The notes: a model not told the origin generated them from the sequence alone. A stretch of 64,000 nt of DNA from an uncultured Alistipes sp. (GCA_938014215.1 CALLRW010000024.1:1-64000); one strand, 5' to 3'; shown: positions 30,326-40,547, counted from the stretch's first letter. Made by a program: numbers and translations.

Positions 30326-33300
30326 TTAAAAAGTGATGTCAATACCGAACATGAACGTCCGGGCCCACGGGTAGAAGGCGTTGTTGTCAACGTCGGAGTC
30401 GCGGCTGAAGGCGGCCTCCGGATCGACATAGAGCGTATTCTTCTTCAACGGGGACCAGTAGCAGAGGTTCTCACCCGAGAAGTAGACGCGGATCTGATCG
30501 ATACCGATCTTGCTGGTCAGCGTCGTGGGGATCGTGTAGCCCACCGTAAGGTTCTTCAGACGCAGGTAGCGGAGATTCTGCAGGTAACGGTCGTTGACCT
30601 TGCTCAGGTAGCCGCCCGAGGCCGAGTAGGCGCGGGCGCGCGGGAAGTAGGCATCGGGGTTGTCCTCCGACCAGACCTTGTCGATGAAGTTCATCGGCAG
30701 GTAGCTCAGATAAGGATAGGAGTAGCAGCCCCAGAACGGCATCGACTGTCCGTGGGGATACCAGTAGTGGTTGCCCGTGCCCTGGAAGAAGACCGACACG
30801 TCGAATCCGTACCACTGGAAGCCGGCGTTGAAACCGTAGGAGAGCGACGGCAGCGAGTTGCCCAGGATCGAACGGTCACCCGGATCGTCCACCGTGTTGC
30901 TGCCGATGCCCCAGACACCGTCGCCGTTGGTATCGAGGAACTTCAGGTCACCGGCCTGCCAGCCGCCCGTCAGACGCGACGAGCTGTAGCTCAGGTCGAC
31001 CTCCTTGGCATAGGCCTGCGCCTCTTCGGTGGTCTTGAAGAAGCCGTCGGTCTTGAAGCCCCAGATCTCGCCGATCTCCATGCCCTCGTAGTAGTCCATC
31101 GAGAGCGACTTCTCCGGGTTGTCATACTTGGTGATGATACTCTTGTAGTCGCTCAGGTTGAAGCCCACGTTGTAGCTGAAGGGCTTGCCGGCCAGCTGGA
31201 ACTGATCGCGCCAGTTGACGGTCAACTCGTAACCCTTCGTGCGGAGGTTTGCGGCGTTCATCTTGGGCGAATCGGCACCGTAGACGGCCGGCAGGGCCTT
31301 GCCGTCGGTAAGCATGTCCTTCGTGTCGCGGATGTAGACGTCGCCCGTAAAGCTGAGTCGGTTGTTGAACATCGACAGGTCGAGACCCAGGTCCCACTGC
31401 TCGGCGGTCTCCCACGTCAGGTCGGAGGCCACCGGGGCGCCCAGCGACGAGTAGCGGCCCATCGTGCTGCCCTCGCCGAAGGTATAGCCGGCAAATTCGT
31501 TGACCGACACCAGACGCAGATAGGTATAATAGAGCTGGGTGCTGCCGTCCTTGACGACCTGGTTGCCCAGGCTACCGAACGAGGCACGCAGCTTCAGGTT
31601 GTCAACCACGTCGCGGGCGGGCTCGAAGAACGACTCCTCCGAGATACGCCATCCGACCGAAGCCGAGGGGAACCATCCCCAACGGGCGCCGCCGAGGAAA
31701 CGCGACGTTCCGTCGTAACGGGCGCTGACCTCGACGAGGTACTTGCCCTTGTAGTCGTAGTTGACACGGCCGAAGAAGCCGGCCAGTGCGTAGTCGTTCT
31801 GACCACCGCCGACACCCGTCAGCGTCTCGCCGTCGGAGTTCTGGCCGACGAGATCCAGGTCATCGAGGTCCACCGAAAGGAGATTCTGGCCCCAGGCCGA
31901 AACATTCTTGTTGTCCCACTTCTCGTAGTTGAAACCGGCGGTTGCCGAGACGTGGTGGTTGCCGAAGGTCTCGTCGTAGTTGGCGTAGACATTCGTCGAG
32001 TAGTAGTTGTAGGTCTTCACGGCCTCGTCGAGCTGGTCCTGACCGGCGCCCGTGGCGTAGGAGAGCAGTTCGCCGTCGGGATACTCGCGGTACCACATGG
32101 CCGAGCTGCGGCTCGTGTTGCGGTCCTGATAGAGGCGGTAGGTGAAGTCACCGGTGATGCTCAGCGTCTTGAACGGAGTGATCACCAGGCGCGTCGTGTT
32201 GGCGAAGTCGCTGTGGCGCTCCACGTTGCGGTGCGTGCCCTCGTTGAGCATGATGTGACGGCCGTTGGCCACCTTGTAGTTCAGATAGGGCGTGCTGTAG
32301 AGCCACGATCCGTCGGGATTCTGCATCGGGAAGCAGGCCAGGGCGTGACGGGCACTGTAGGCGATGGTGTTCTGCACGTCGCCGTCGCCGATCGACTTGT
32401 ACTGCGAGCTGTAGAACGACGTGTTGTTCGACAGCTTGGCCCAGCGATTGATCTTGAAGTCGATCTTCGAACGCAGGTTGTACTTGTTGTAGACGTCGGG
32501 AATGGCACGCTGCATACCCTCCTGACGGTCATAGGCGCCCGATACCAGGTAGGTGATGTCCTTCGTGCCGCCGCTGATCGAGATGTCGTGCTGCTGCACC
32601 GGACGGCGCTGGCGGAAGAGCATGTCCCACCAGTCGTAGTTGCCGTAATAGACCCACTGCTTACGGCCGTTGCGCGTATCCTCGACCACCCACGGACGGT
32701 CGGGATTTTCCGTCTTGTCGTTCACACGGGCCAGCAGCTGCTGCATGTCGTAGGCCGTGTAGTCGACGTAGTTCGTACCCGAATCGGCCTGCCAGAACTT
32801 GTTGACCGTGTAGACCGACCAGTAACCGCGGTTCTCGTAGTTGGTCGAGGTCGTAGGCTCCTCCCAACCGAAGCGGCCGCTGTAACGCACCGTGGCCTTT
32901 CCGTCCTTGGCCGAGCCCGACTTGGTCGTCACCAGAATCACACCGAAGGCGGCGCGGGCTCCGTAGACGGCGGCTGCCGAGGCATCCTTGATCACCGAAA
33001 TCGACTCCACGTCGTTGGGATTGATGCGGTTCAGGTCGCCCACCGCACCGTCGATCAGCACGAGCGGGTCGGCGTCGTTGATCGACGTCACGCCACGGAT
33101 GTTGATCGAGGCCGTGGAGCCGGGACCGCCCGACGAGGTGGTAACGTTCAGACCGGCCACCGAACCCTGCAGCATGTTGGACAGCGAGTGCGAGACACGG
33201 TTCTGGAGATCCTTGCTGCCGACCGTCGACACGGCACCCGTCAGGTTGACACGCTTCTGCGTACCGTAACCGATGACGACGGCTTCGTCGAGCATGATGG

Positions 33301-33610
33301 CATCTTCCTGCATGTAGACGGTGACGATCGACTGACTGGCCGGAACGTTCACCTTCTGGTCGATGTAGCCCAGCGAGGTCACATGCAGCGTCACGGGGGA
33401 AGAGGATGGGGCGTCAATCGTAAACTCTCCGTCTACGGAGGTCGTGACGCCTTTGGAGGTTCCGTCGATCAGAACAGCCACGCCCACAAGAGGTTGCTGC
33501 TGAGCATCGAGGACTTTCCCGGATATCGTTCTGCTCTGTGCCAGAAGGGTCAGAATACCCCCTCCGATCGCCAGAAACAGCGATAAAACCAAGGGTTTAA
33601 ATACTCTCAT
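30326..33610 (-). CDS. SusC/RagA-family TonB-linked outer-membrane transporter
   Basis: 1094 residues. A signal peptide (about residues 1-24) is followed by a carboxypeptidase-D regulatory-like domain (SRTISGKVLDAQQQPLVGVA). Next come the TonB box and plug start (LDEAVVIGYGTQKRVNLTGA), the plug, and a 22-strand barrel ending in MFGIDITF with a terminal aromatic. It imports oligomeric ligands using TonB energy. There is no N-terminal STN domain, so anti-sigma signalling is not indicated. It heads the susC-susD-BACON operon, 74 bp downstream of the phosphoesterase gene, and could share its transcript. Confidence 0.94.
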   Translation of the reverse strand: MRVFKPLVLSLFLAIGGGILTLLAQSRTISGKVLDAQQQPLVGVAVLIDGTSKGVTTSVDGEFTIDAPSSSPVTLHVTSLGYIDQKVNVPASQSIVTVYMQEDAIMLDEAVVIGYGTQKRVNLTGAVSTVGSKDLQNRVSHSLSNMLQGSVAGLNVTTSSGGPGSTASINIRGVTSINDADPLVLIDGAVGDLNRINPNDVESISVIKDASAAAVYGARAAFGVILVTTKSGSAKDGKATVRYSGRFGWEEPTTSTNYENRGYWSVYTVNKFWQADSGTNYVDYTAYDMQQLLARVNDKTENPDRPWVVEDTRNGRKQWVYYGNYDWWDMLFRQRRPVQQHDISISGGTKDITYLVSGAYDRQEGMQRAIPDVYNKYNLRSKIDFKINRWAKLSNNTSFYSSQYKSIGDGDVQNTIAYSARHALACFPMQNPDGSWLYSTPYLNYKVANGRHIMLNEGTHRNVERHSDFANTTRLVITPFKTLSITGDFTYRLYQDRNTSRSSAMWYREYPDGELLSYATGAGQDQLDEAVKTYNYYSTNVYANYDETFGNHHVSATAGFNYEKWDNKNVSAWGQNLLSVDLDDLDLVGQNSDGETLTGVGGGQNDYALAGFFGRVNYDYKGKYLVEVSARYDGTSRFLGGARWGWFPSASVGWRISEESFFEPARDVVDNLKLRASFGSLGNQVVKDGSTQLYYTYLRLVSVNEFAGYTFGEGSTMGRYSSLGAPVASDLTWETAEQWDLGLDLSMFNNRLSFTGDVYIRDTKDMLTDGKALPAVYGADSPKMNAANLRTKGYELTVNWRDQFQLAGKPFSYNVGFNLSDYKSIITKYDNPEKSLSMDYYEGMEIGEIWGFKTDGFFKTTEEAQAYAKEVDLSYSSSRLTGGWQAGDLKFLDTNGDGVWGIGSNTVDDPGDRSILGNSLPSLSYGFNAGFQWYGFDVSVFFQGTGNHYWYPHGQSMPFWGCYSYPYLSYLPMNFIDKVWSEDNPDAYFPRARAYSASGGYLSKVNDRYLQNLRYLRLKNLTVGYTIPTTLTSKIGIDQIRVYFSGENLCYWSPLKKNTLYVDPEAAFSRDSDVDNNAFYPWARTFMFGIDITF

Positions 33611-33684
33611 AAATGCTGTGTTATTAGGTTAGTAATTGTGTGGGTTCGAGCGGTTGACGGACTTCGCAAACCGGGCCGTCCGTC

Positions 33685-35655
33685 TCATTGCTGATTGCGG
33701 TAGGCATCGATGGTGAACTCCTTCGGGCGCTTCATCTGTTCGGTCCAGGAGTTTCCGAACTCGTCGCGGACGGTGATCGTCAGATCGACATCCGCATCGT
33801 CGGCCGTAACCTTGAAGAAGTGCGAGAAGTTCTCGGTGATGAAGTTCGGTGCCGACGTGAGACCCGAATCGTTGAACCGCGGCACGGTCATTCCGGCGAT
33901 GTGGAGCGGGTCGTAGGCCCAGACGGGGGTATAGTCGAGCTGTTTTCCGCGTTCATCGACTACCGAGAGCGTCCAGTTGCGGTTCCAGTTCCAGATGTTG
34001 ATCAGCACCTCGTTCTTGGCGCCTCCGGAGTAGGCCTTGATATACTTGTCGAACTTCGAGGCCACCGACGACGGGCATTTGGCGATGTCGGCCGCCGAGA
34101 ACGACACGCGGTTCAGGTCGTAGCTGCGGAACTGGTAATCCTCGGGCCAGCCGGTAGCCTTGTAGCGATACGAGATGTCGGTTCCGTCGATGTCCCAGAT
34201 GGCGTATCCGCCGGGCGTACCGTCCTGACCCAGGTGCACGCCCGGAGTCAGGTAGCCCGACCACCACCACGAACCGCAGATCGATCCCGAGTTATGCTCG
34301 TAGAAATTGCGCCCGGAGACGATCTCGTCCTGCGGCGTCACGTTGAACATCATGTGCGTATGACCCGTGACGAAGTGCACCTCGTACCCCTCGAGCTGCC
34401 GGAAGAGCTGCTCGGTGCTGGTGGCGTCGTGGTCGATCTTGAAGGCATTCGACGAGGGGTAGAAGAGCTGGGCGTGGAGGGTTACGACCAGCGGCGTCGA
34501 CTTGTCCACATACTGGAGATCCTTCTTCAGCCAGGCCAGCTGTTCGGCCGTGAGGTTCTTCTTGTAGTTGCGCGAGCTGGTGCCGTCGTAGCCGCTGCAG
34601 TCGATGTCGTCGAGCACGATAAAGTGCAGCTTTCCGATGTTGAACGAATAGTACGTCGGCGCGATGTCGTTGACGTACTTCACCGCTGCGTCGTAGTCCG
34701 ACGTCGTATTCATGTCGTTGTCGTGGTTGCCCATCGTGTGGAAGATCTGCAGTCCCTTGAGCTGCGTGTTGACCAGCCCCAGGTACTCCGGGAAGTAGAA
34801 GTTGTTCGAATACCAGTAGAGATCCCAGGTCATGTCGCCGAGCGTCACACCGTACATCAGCTCGCCGCTGTGCGCCGACATGTAGTCGGTCAGATCAGCC
34901 GTGAACTCTTCGAACTGACGCTTGTCGCCCGTACGGTTGGCCAGGTGCATGTCGCCCAGGAAGAAGATCTTGCAACGATCCTGCCCGTTGATCTTCGTGA
35001 GCGAGAAGTCAATCCGCTCGAGGGTCTGGGCATCATTCTTCAGGAGCTTGTGCAGCACCGGCAGCACCCCCTGCGACTGGGCTTCGTAGCCGCTGGGCAC
35101 CGACATGAAGACATAGCCCCACTTCTTGGCGGACTTCAACTGATAGATACCCTCTTCGTTGGTGGTGGTCACCTCGACGCCGTCGGAGACCACGACGCCC
35201 GGCACACCCTCCTCACCGGCCGTGATCCGGCCGTAGACGGTCGTTCCGGCATCGGGCGTGAAGTCGTCGGGCAGCTCCTCGACAATATTCAGATAGAGGC
35301 GTCCGAAGGATTTCCGCCGCTGATCGCGCTTGATGAAGACGTTGTAGAAGCCCGCCACGCACTCTGTCGACAGTTGGACGGAGAACTCCTGCGAGGAGCT
35401 TGCGATGATGGGGCAGAGATAGGAGACACCGGACTCCGATTCCAGGACAAAAGAGTCGGAGGTCAACGGAGCCTTGCCGTCTTTCACCTCAAAGACGCAG
35501 GTTCCGCCCAGCGTCACATCCACCGAGGCAGGCAGGGTAAACGACACGTCAAAAGCGTCATCGGGCCCAGATGTACTCTTGCTGCTCGAACTGCAGGCAA
35601 GCAACAGCACCACTACTCCCAAGACGGTCAGCAGAAGAGATGTAGACTTTCTCAT
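33685..35655 (-). CDS. Surface or periplasmic calcineurin-type phosphoesterase lipoprotein
   Basis: 656 residues with a lipoprotein signal ending VLLLAC. The N-terminal half contains a beta-sandwich and a segment like carboxypeptidase regulatory domains (GRITAGEEGVPGVVVSDGVE). The metallophosphoesterase core then shows all metal-binding motifs: GDMH, LGDMTWD, MGNHDND, TLHAQ and GHTH (about residues 230-465). A C-terminal beta domain follows. This is the MetallophosN-core-MetallophosC arrangement. It hydrolyses a phosphate ester outside the cytoplasm. It stands 74 bp upstream of susC on the same strand, suggesting that cleavage and uptake are linked. Substrate unknown. Confidence 0.9.
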   Translation of the reverse strand: MRKSTSLLLTVLGVVVLLLACSSSSKSTSGPDDAFDVSFTLPASVDVTLGGTCVFEVKDGKAPLTSDSFVLESESGVSYLCPIIASSSQEFSVQLSTECVAGFYNVFIKRDQRRKSFGRLYLNIVEELPDDFTPDAGTTVYGRITAGEEGVPGVVVSDGVEVTTTNEEGIYQLKSAKKWGYVFMSVPSGYEAQSQGVLPVLHKLLKNDAQTLERIDFSLTKINGQDRCKIFFLGDMHLANRTGDKRQFEEFTADLTDYMSAHSGELMYGVTLGDMTWDLYWYSNNFYFPEYLGLVNTQLKGLQIFHTMGNHDNDMNTTSDYDAAVKYVNDIAPTYYSFNIGKLHFIVLDDIDCSGYDGTSSRNYKKNLTAEQLAWLKKDLQYVDKSTPLVVTLHAQLFYPSSNAFKIDHDATSTEQLFRQLEGYEVHFVTGHTHMMFNVTPQDEIVSGRNFYEHNSGSICGSWWWSGYLTPGVHLGQDGTPGGYAIWDIDGTDISYRYKATGWPEDYQFRSYDLNRVSFSAADIAKCPSSVASKFDKYIKAYSGGAKNEVLINIWNWNRNWTLSVVDERGKQLDYTPVWAYDPLHIAGMTVPRFNDSGLTSAPNFITENFSHFFKVTADDADVDLTITVRDEFGNSWTEQMKRPKEFTIDAYRNQQ

Positions 35656-36129
35656 TTTTTAATTTTTTTAAAAGCCCGTCCTCACTTTCAAATACCTATT
35701 TTTAATAAACACGACGGAAAATCCCAAATTTCCGAGGCAACCAGCCATTCAACAAACCGCTCGTCATGGAGTCGGAGTTATCGAACAACGGGTATCTTCG
35801 GCAGCAGATTTTCGCAGCAATGAACGCTATCGTGTTGATTATAATAGCATTACAATCAGAAAAGGATCAGTCTTCGTTCACTAAAGTGTTTCAAAAATAC
35901 AGTGACCTTGTTTCGAATGTGTTTCGAATATATTTCAAAATTAAATCTTTTTCCTCAAAAAACAAAATTATGCCGGATTTTTATAAAAATCCAGAAGAAA
36001 AATTGGATATAAAAAATGCGGCAATACTACATATGTGTAGAGAGAGGGTCCGACCGCGAATCAGACATTGAACCACGAAGTCAGGGATTAAGGCATCCGG
36101 AAGAGGATCTGAATCGGGGGATGAGAGCA
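35656..36129. promoter_or_regulatory. Long AT-rich upstream region of the phosphoesterase gene
   Basis: About 470 bp. The minus strand carries TAATTTTG (-7 type) at 35970-35963 and again at 35943-35936, about 280-315 bp before the phosphoesterase start, so the mRNA may have a long leader. Two TTTCGAA motifs lie close together near 35912-35928. The plus-strand 101-codon frame 35766-36071 is not convincing. Confidence 0.35.
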
Positions 36130-36500
36130 AATCGAAACCCGATTATTTCGAAACGAACAGCCAAAGCCCCACGGAATGCCGGGGAGAGGATGTCATACGC
36201 GGCGGCAAGGGAGCGGCGGCACGGTCACAAGAAGATGCCGCGGCAAGGAGACAGTCCGCACCACGAGGCCCGGAAATCGAGCAGCACGACCGATCCCGCG
36301 TAGTCCGACAACCGGACCGAACCACCCGTCATCTCGTGCCGTTCGAAACCGCAGGTCAGCTCCCCCACCCCAGATCCAGCCTCTCCGGGGGCAAAAGAGC
36401 GTTGGATGCCGGCCCATTCACACAGCATCCGGATTTCTGACGCTTTCGGCATCCGGTCGTAAGGGATCGACGAGGTTCGTTCTCGACACGGGCAGGCCCC
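36130..36500 (-). pseudogene. Remnant of a TlpA/AhpC-type thioredoxin gene
   Basis: On the minus strand VRLSDYAGSVVLLDFRASWC followed by GLSPCR resembles the WCxxC active site region of TlpA-like proteins, with two extra residues disrupting the CxxC spacing (WCGLSPC). A stop follows soon after. In another frame SLAAAYDILSPAFRGALAVR followed by FEIIG continues the typical sequence after the active site. This pattern of frameshift and stops marks a dead gene. The ends are approximate. Confidence 0.5.
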
Positions 36501-36943
36501 GTCATCCGTACCAGGCTTCCGATGGCAGACGGGAGAGCCATGCCGGATCAACTTCTCCAACCCAGCTCCCATGGTTTGGCCTCAAGTCGGAACCGGGCCC
36601 GATCCGATACACTGCAGATCGACGACAGCACAACACCTGCCGCCAAGAGAATTTCACAAAGGCCAACAACCAGCAACATATTGATTTACAACATAAGATA
36701 CAACGCAAGAAGTAAAGTCTGCCCAACTTTGCAAAGAAAAAAATTCCAGGAAGAGCGAAAATTTCAAATTCATTTCAGATTCGGAAGCTATCTTTGCATC
36801 AGGAATCGAGAACCTTTTGCGCGAAACCGGAAGCAGAAACGCCTCCTTCGCATACAGACCGACGACTTCCCGTCAGAGCAGCCCGACCGCCGCCGGACGC
36901 CCTGCACACCCCAACAAACATCCATCGAAAACCCGAAACGCCC
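36501..36943 (+). promoter_or_regulatory. Upstream region and promoter of the porin gene
   Basis: TATCTTTG at 36789-36796 matches the -7 box TAnnTTTG, 148 bp before the porin start; no clear -33 box is visible. The region from 36501 to about 36780 shows no gene. The open frame continues upstream of the porin ATG but is Pro/Arg-rich and lacks a signal peptide. Confidence 0.45.
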
Positions 36944-38272
36944 ATGCAAAAACACGCCCTGCAGCTTCTGATCCTCACGCTTGTCCTCCTCTCCGCCGTC
37001 CCAACCGCCTCGGCCCGCAACCTCGGCGAGACCCGCGATACCCGCGAACTCCGCTCGCCGAAAAGCGAAACCGGCAGCAGCCGGATCTCCGAGATCATCC
37101 GCCCCGACTCCTCGGGCGAACTCCTTGCCCGCCTGCGCAACCTGCCCAACATCGAGGTCGGGAAGGGAATCACCTTCCGCCCGCGCAACGACCGTTTCGA
37201 GGTGACGATGCGCTTCCGGATGCAGAACCTGCTGGCCCTCTCGTTCGACGACGCGCTCTCGCTCACCGAGACCGAAGCCCGTGTCAAACGGCTCCGCCTG
37301 CGTTTCGACGGATACATCTACTCTCCGAAACTGGTCTACTCCATTCAGCTGGGATTCACGGCCTACGACGCCGAAGTGCTGCCGGACGGCAAGATGAACA
37401 TCGTCCGCGACGCCATCGTCTACTACGTCCCGAGCCCGAAGTGGAACATCGGCTTCGGCCAGACCAAAATCAAGGCCAACCGCGCCCGGATCAACTCGTC
37501 GAGTGCCCTGCAGTTCGTCGACCGCAGCATCGTCAACAGCCAGTTCCACCTCGACCGCGACTTCGGCCTCTTCGGCGAATACCATCTCGACCGTCCCGCC
37601 GGATTCGACCTGGGCTTCAAGGGCTCCGTGACGCTTGGCGAGGGGCGTAACTGGGGCTCCTCCGACAACGGCGGACTCGCCTACACGGGGCGTCTGGAGC
37701 TCTATCCGCTGGGCCATTTCGCCGCCAAGGGCGACCTCGTCGAGGGCGACTTCGCCGGAGAGGAGCAGCCCCGCCTGCTCGTGGCCGGAGCCTACTCGTT
37801 CAACCACAAGGCCTCGCGCCTCGACGGACAGCGCGGAGCCATCATGCCCGATGGTGCGACCCGCGATATCGGCTCCTACTTCGTCGACCTGGTCTTCAAA
37901 TACCGCGGCTGGGCCCTCTGCACCGACTTCATGGGACGCAGCTGTGCGCAACCGACCTTCGGTGCATCCGATCCGGCGGCATTCGTCTACACCGGCCAGG
38001 GGCTCAACGTCCAGGCCAGCCGTCTCTTCGACCGCAAATGGGAGGTTGCCCTGCGCAACTCGACGCTCTTCCCCGCGTCGGCCATCCAGTCCCGGACCGG
38101 ATACCGCACCCACAACCAGACGACGCTCGGTGTGACGCGCTACATCATCGGCCACTCGCTCAAGGTGCAGGCCGACCTCTCGTACAACACCTACGACCGG
38201 TTTGCAAATGCGGTCGGCGGGGCGCTGCGCGACGGCTGGGAGCTTCGTTTCCAGCTTGAACTGGGGTTATAG
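36944..38272 (+). CDS. OprO/OprP-type phosphate-selective porin
   Basis: 442 residues from ATG at 36944, giving a signal peptide ending TASARN. The mature start is followed by a beta-barrel with alternating aromatic strands: RFRMQNLLALSFDD, VKRLRLRFDGYIYSPKLVYS and WNIGFGQTKIKANRARINSS are typical of the OprO/OprP family. The C-terminus LRFQLELGL fits an outer-membrane barrel end. Such porins pass phosphate or other anions. It converges with and overlaps the next gene by 6 bases at the 3' ends. Phosphate selectivity is family-based, not shown. Confidence 0.82.
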   Translation: MQKHALQLLILTLVLLSAVPTASARNLGETRDTRELRSPKSETGSSRISEIIRPDSSGELLARLRNLPNIEVGKGITFRPRNDRFEVTMRFRMQNLLALSFDDALSLTETEARVKRLRLRFDGYIYSPKLVYSIQLGFTAYDAEVLPDGKMNIVRDAIVYYVPSPKWNIGFGQTKIKANRARINSSSALQFVDRSIVNSQFHLDRDFGLFGEYHLDRPAGFDLGFKGSVTLGEGRNWGSSDNGGLAYTGRLELYPLGHFAAKGDLVEGDFAGEEQPRLLVAGAYSFNHKASRLDGQRGAIMPDGATRDIGSYFVDLVFKYRGWALCTDFMGRSCAQPTFGASDPAAFVYTGQGLNVQASRLFDRKWEVALRNSTLFPASAIQSRTGYRTHNQTTLGVTRYIIGHSLKVQADLSYNTYDRFANAVGGALRDGWELRFQLELGL

Positions 38273-38761
38273 GATCCTGAGGGCGATGCGGGCACAGGCC
38301 TCGGCGTCGGCCAGGGCATGGTGGTGGTTCTGCAGGTCGTAGCCGCAGGCCGCGGCGACGGTATGCAACTGATGGTTGGGGAGCTGCCGTCCGAAGACCT
38401 GCCGTGAAGCCCGGCACGTGCAGTAGAACGTATAGCCGGGATAGGGCATGCCATAGAGGTCGAAGGCGGCCCGCAGACACCCTTCGTCGAAGGGCGAATT
38501 GTGGGCCACGAGCGGAAGCCCCTCGATGCGGGGAGCGATCTCCCGCCACACCTCGTCGAAGGCCGGAGCCGAATCCGTATCCTCGCGGGTCAGGCCGTGG
38601 ATGGCCGTCGTGAAGCGGCTGTAGAAGTTCGGGCGCGGACGGATCAGCCGGTAGATCGAATCAGCAATCACCCCGTCACGCACCACCACGACACCCACCG
38701 AGCAGACACTCGTCCGCTGGCTGTTGGCGGTTTCGAAATCGATGGCGGCAAAATCTCTCAT
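38267..38761 (-). CDS. DnaQ-like 3'-5' exonuclease (DEDDh family)
   Basis: 164 residues from ATG at 38761 (MRDFAAIDFETANSQRTSVC). ExoI contains the DxE pair in IDFETA. ExoII is around VAHNSPFDEG, and ExoIII contains HHALADAEACA, the DEDDh His-x4-Asp. It matches small DNA polymerase III epsilon-like proteins. A -7 box TATCTTTG lies on the minus strand at 38790-38783, 22 bp before the start; the longer upstream frame crosses it and is not used. It is isolated between a convergent porin gene and a divergent gap. Role in repair or RNA trimming is not determinable. Confidence 0.85.
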   Translation of the reverse strand: MRDFAAIDFETANSQRTSVCSVGVVVVRDGVIADSIYRLIRPRPNFYSRFTTAIHGLTREDTDSAPAFDEVWREIAPRIEGLPLVAHNSPFDEGCLRAAFDLYGMPYPGYTFYCTCRASRQVFGRQLPNHQLHTVAAACGYDLQNHHHALADAEACARIALRIL

Positions 38762-38962
38762 CTTCGCAATTTTTTCGACCGACAAAGATACGGATTTCGT
38801 CGGATAGTTGTACACGCCCGCACAAAATCGGGAATCCGCCGTCCACTCACTCCCCTCGCCCCCTTTGCCACCCCTCGGCCGCACCGACAGGCACCACCCC
38901 CGCGCCCTCTTCGACCGACTCCACGGCCAACTTCATAGCCGTCTCCGCGACCGGCCATTCAC

Positions 38963-38993
38963 AAAAAAGCCCCGCCCTCGCGACGAGGACGGG
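38963..38993 (-). terminator. Terminator after the beta-helix lipoprotein gene
   Basis: On the minus strand CCCGTCCTCG pairs with CGAGGGCGGG (one mismatch), followed by C and a T6 run (38968-38963), about 40 bp after the stop at 39032. The remaining gap to 38791 holds no gene. Confidence 0.7.
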
Positions 38994-39031
38994 ACCGGTG
39001 AATGACGTGGAATGGTTTGAAGAGAGAGCGA

Positions 39032-40492
39032 TTAATAGACGGCATTCTGGGGGTCGAACTCGGTCCAGCCGTCGAGCCAGTCGTCCGACGACGAGAAGGC
39101 GCCGATGTAGCTGACCTTCTCGAAACCGTCGGCCACCAGGGCGTCGGTGAACGAGGCCCCCGTCAGCAGCGGGCTGCCCGCTGCGGGACGGCAGTCGAAA
39201 CCCGCCTCGAGGCTGTTGGGCTGCGTGAGCTTCAGATCCGAAAGGTTGTCGTAGATGCGGTTGTTGAGGGCTGCGGTCTGGAAGTAGGCGGCCGAGAAGG
39301 CACCCAGATCCTCGCCGAACTTCTTGTTGGCGTCGCTTGCCAGCTGCGTCATGCCGGCGAAGACGACGTTCGAGATCTTGAACTTGCCGTCGGTGGCGTC
39401 ACCCTGCGTGTCGGAGCCCTTGTCGTTCTCGACGATCAGCCCGACGGGGAAGCCCATGGCCACGGAGTTGAAGCACGAGAGGTTCGAGTTGCGGCGGATC
39501 TGCATGGCAGCCTGGAACTGGCCCAGTTTCGAGCCGTTGTCGGGCTTCATGTTGCCGCCGTTGATGTAGTCGGAGGTGTTCGTGAAGTCGGCGGCCTGCC
39601 CGATCGGACCCACGAAGGTCACGTTCGAGAAGACGCACGACGTGCGGGGCGTAGCGGCCGAGCCGTCGGCATTGTTGTCGCTCTCGAAGCCGTTCGATAC
39701 GGAGGTGTCGGCCAGACGCGGGTTGCGCACTCCGAGGCAGAACTGCACCTTGCCCGAGAAGCCGTTGTCCGTATCGAAATCGTCGTCCCAGCCGTGGTAG
39801 GCTACCAGGTGGTCGCAGTTCACCGCACCGCCGAACCACTCGTAGGAGTCATCGTTCGAATAGGAGACCTGCACGTGGCTGACCTTCGTACCAGAACCGA
39901 CCGACCCGAAGGTGACGCCGTTGATCTCCTCGTCCTCGCGGTAAGGGTAGCCGGCAAACTCGACCCGCACGTAGCACAGTTCGCCCGAGTTGTCGGCATT
40001 GTCCTGACCGCCGTGGTTGGCGCGCGGGCCGCCCTCGATGGTCATCTCGCCCATGTTGTTGACGGCACGGCCCAGCAGGATCAGACCGCCCCAGTCGCCC
40101 GGACGGCGCGATCCGGCCGGACGGTCCGACGTGAAGACGATCGGTGCGTTCTTCGTGCCGACGGCGTGGAGCTTGCCGCCGCGCTCGACGATCAGCGAAG
40201 CCTTCGTCCCCGAAACGCCCTTGATCACCGTTCCCGGTTCGATCGTCAGTTCGGCCCCGGCCGGGATGTAGACCCAGCCGCAGAGTTCGTAGGTGCCTTT
40301 GGGAAGCGTATAGTTGCCGACCGGGATGGTGAACTCCTGATCGCCGTTGCCGATCTGCGTGCCGTTCTCGAAGAGGATGTCGCTCAGCGTGCCCGTCGGG
40401 TTCGATCCGCCGTTGTCGCCGTTGTCATCGTTGCAACCCGCTGCTGCGAGTGCCAGGGCAGCCGTGGCTGCCAGAATTACCTTTTTCAACAT
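39032..40492 (-). CDS. Lipoprotein with parallel-repeat (beta-helix-like) body, paired with TonB receptor
   Basis: 486 residues, lipobox ALALAAAGC. After a short Asp/Asn/Gly linker comes GTYELCGWVYIPAGAELTIE followed by PGTVIKG and repeated short strands (ASLIVERGGKLHAVG, APIVFTSDR, GDWGGLILLGRAV), as in right-handed beta-helix surface proteins. It starts 55 bp after the TonB-dependent receptor stop on the same strand. Similar receptor/lipoprotein pairs occur in Bacteroidetes, some linked in my recollection to phosphate limitation; that link is tentative. It probably acts as the surface partner of the receptor. Confidence 0.75.
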   Translation of the reverse strand: MLKKVILAATAALALAAAGCNDDNGDNGGSNPTGTLSDILFENGTQIGNGDQEFTIPVGNYTLPKGTYELCGWVYIPAGAELTIEPGTVIKGVSGTKASLIVERGGKLHAVGTKNAPIVFTSDRPAGSRRPGDWGGLILLGRAVNNMGEMTIEGGPRANHGGQDNADNSGELCYVRVEFAGYPYREDEEINGVTFGSVGSGTKVSHVQVSYSNDDSYEWFGGAVNCDHLVAYHGWDDDFDTDNGFSGKVQFCLGVRNPRLADTSVSNGFESDNNADGSAATPRTSCVFSNVTFVGPIGQAADFTNTSDYINGGNMKPDNGSKLGQFQAAMQIRRNSNLSCFNSVAMGFPVGLIVENDKGSDTQGDATDGKFKISNVVFAGMTQLASDANKKFGEDLGAFSAAYFQTAALNNRIYDNLSDLKLTQPNSLEAGFDCRPAAGSPLLTGASFTDALVADGFEKVSYIGAFSSSDDWLDGWTEFDPQNAVY

Positions 40493-40547
40493 ACTTTTTT
40501 AACTGTGAGTGTGAATATTTCGCTTGTTTGATCCTTTTCCTCCGGGT

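Noticed and set aside
30752..33586. 944-codon plus-strand open frame
   Set aside because: It is antisense to susC; long antisense frames are expected in GC-rich genes and the translation is Val/Arg/His-rich.
35766..36071. 101-codon plus-strand frame upstream of the phosphoesterase gene
   Set aside because: It lies in an AT-rich promoter-like region of the divergent gene, and its composition drifts from AT-rich to Arg-rich without domain features.
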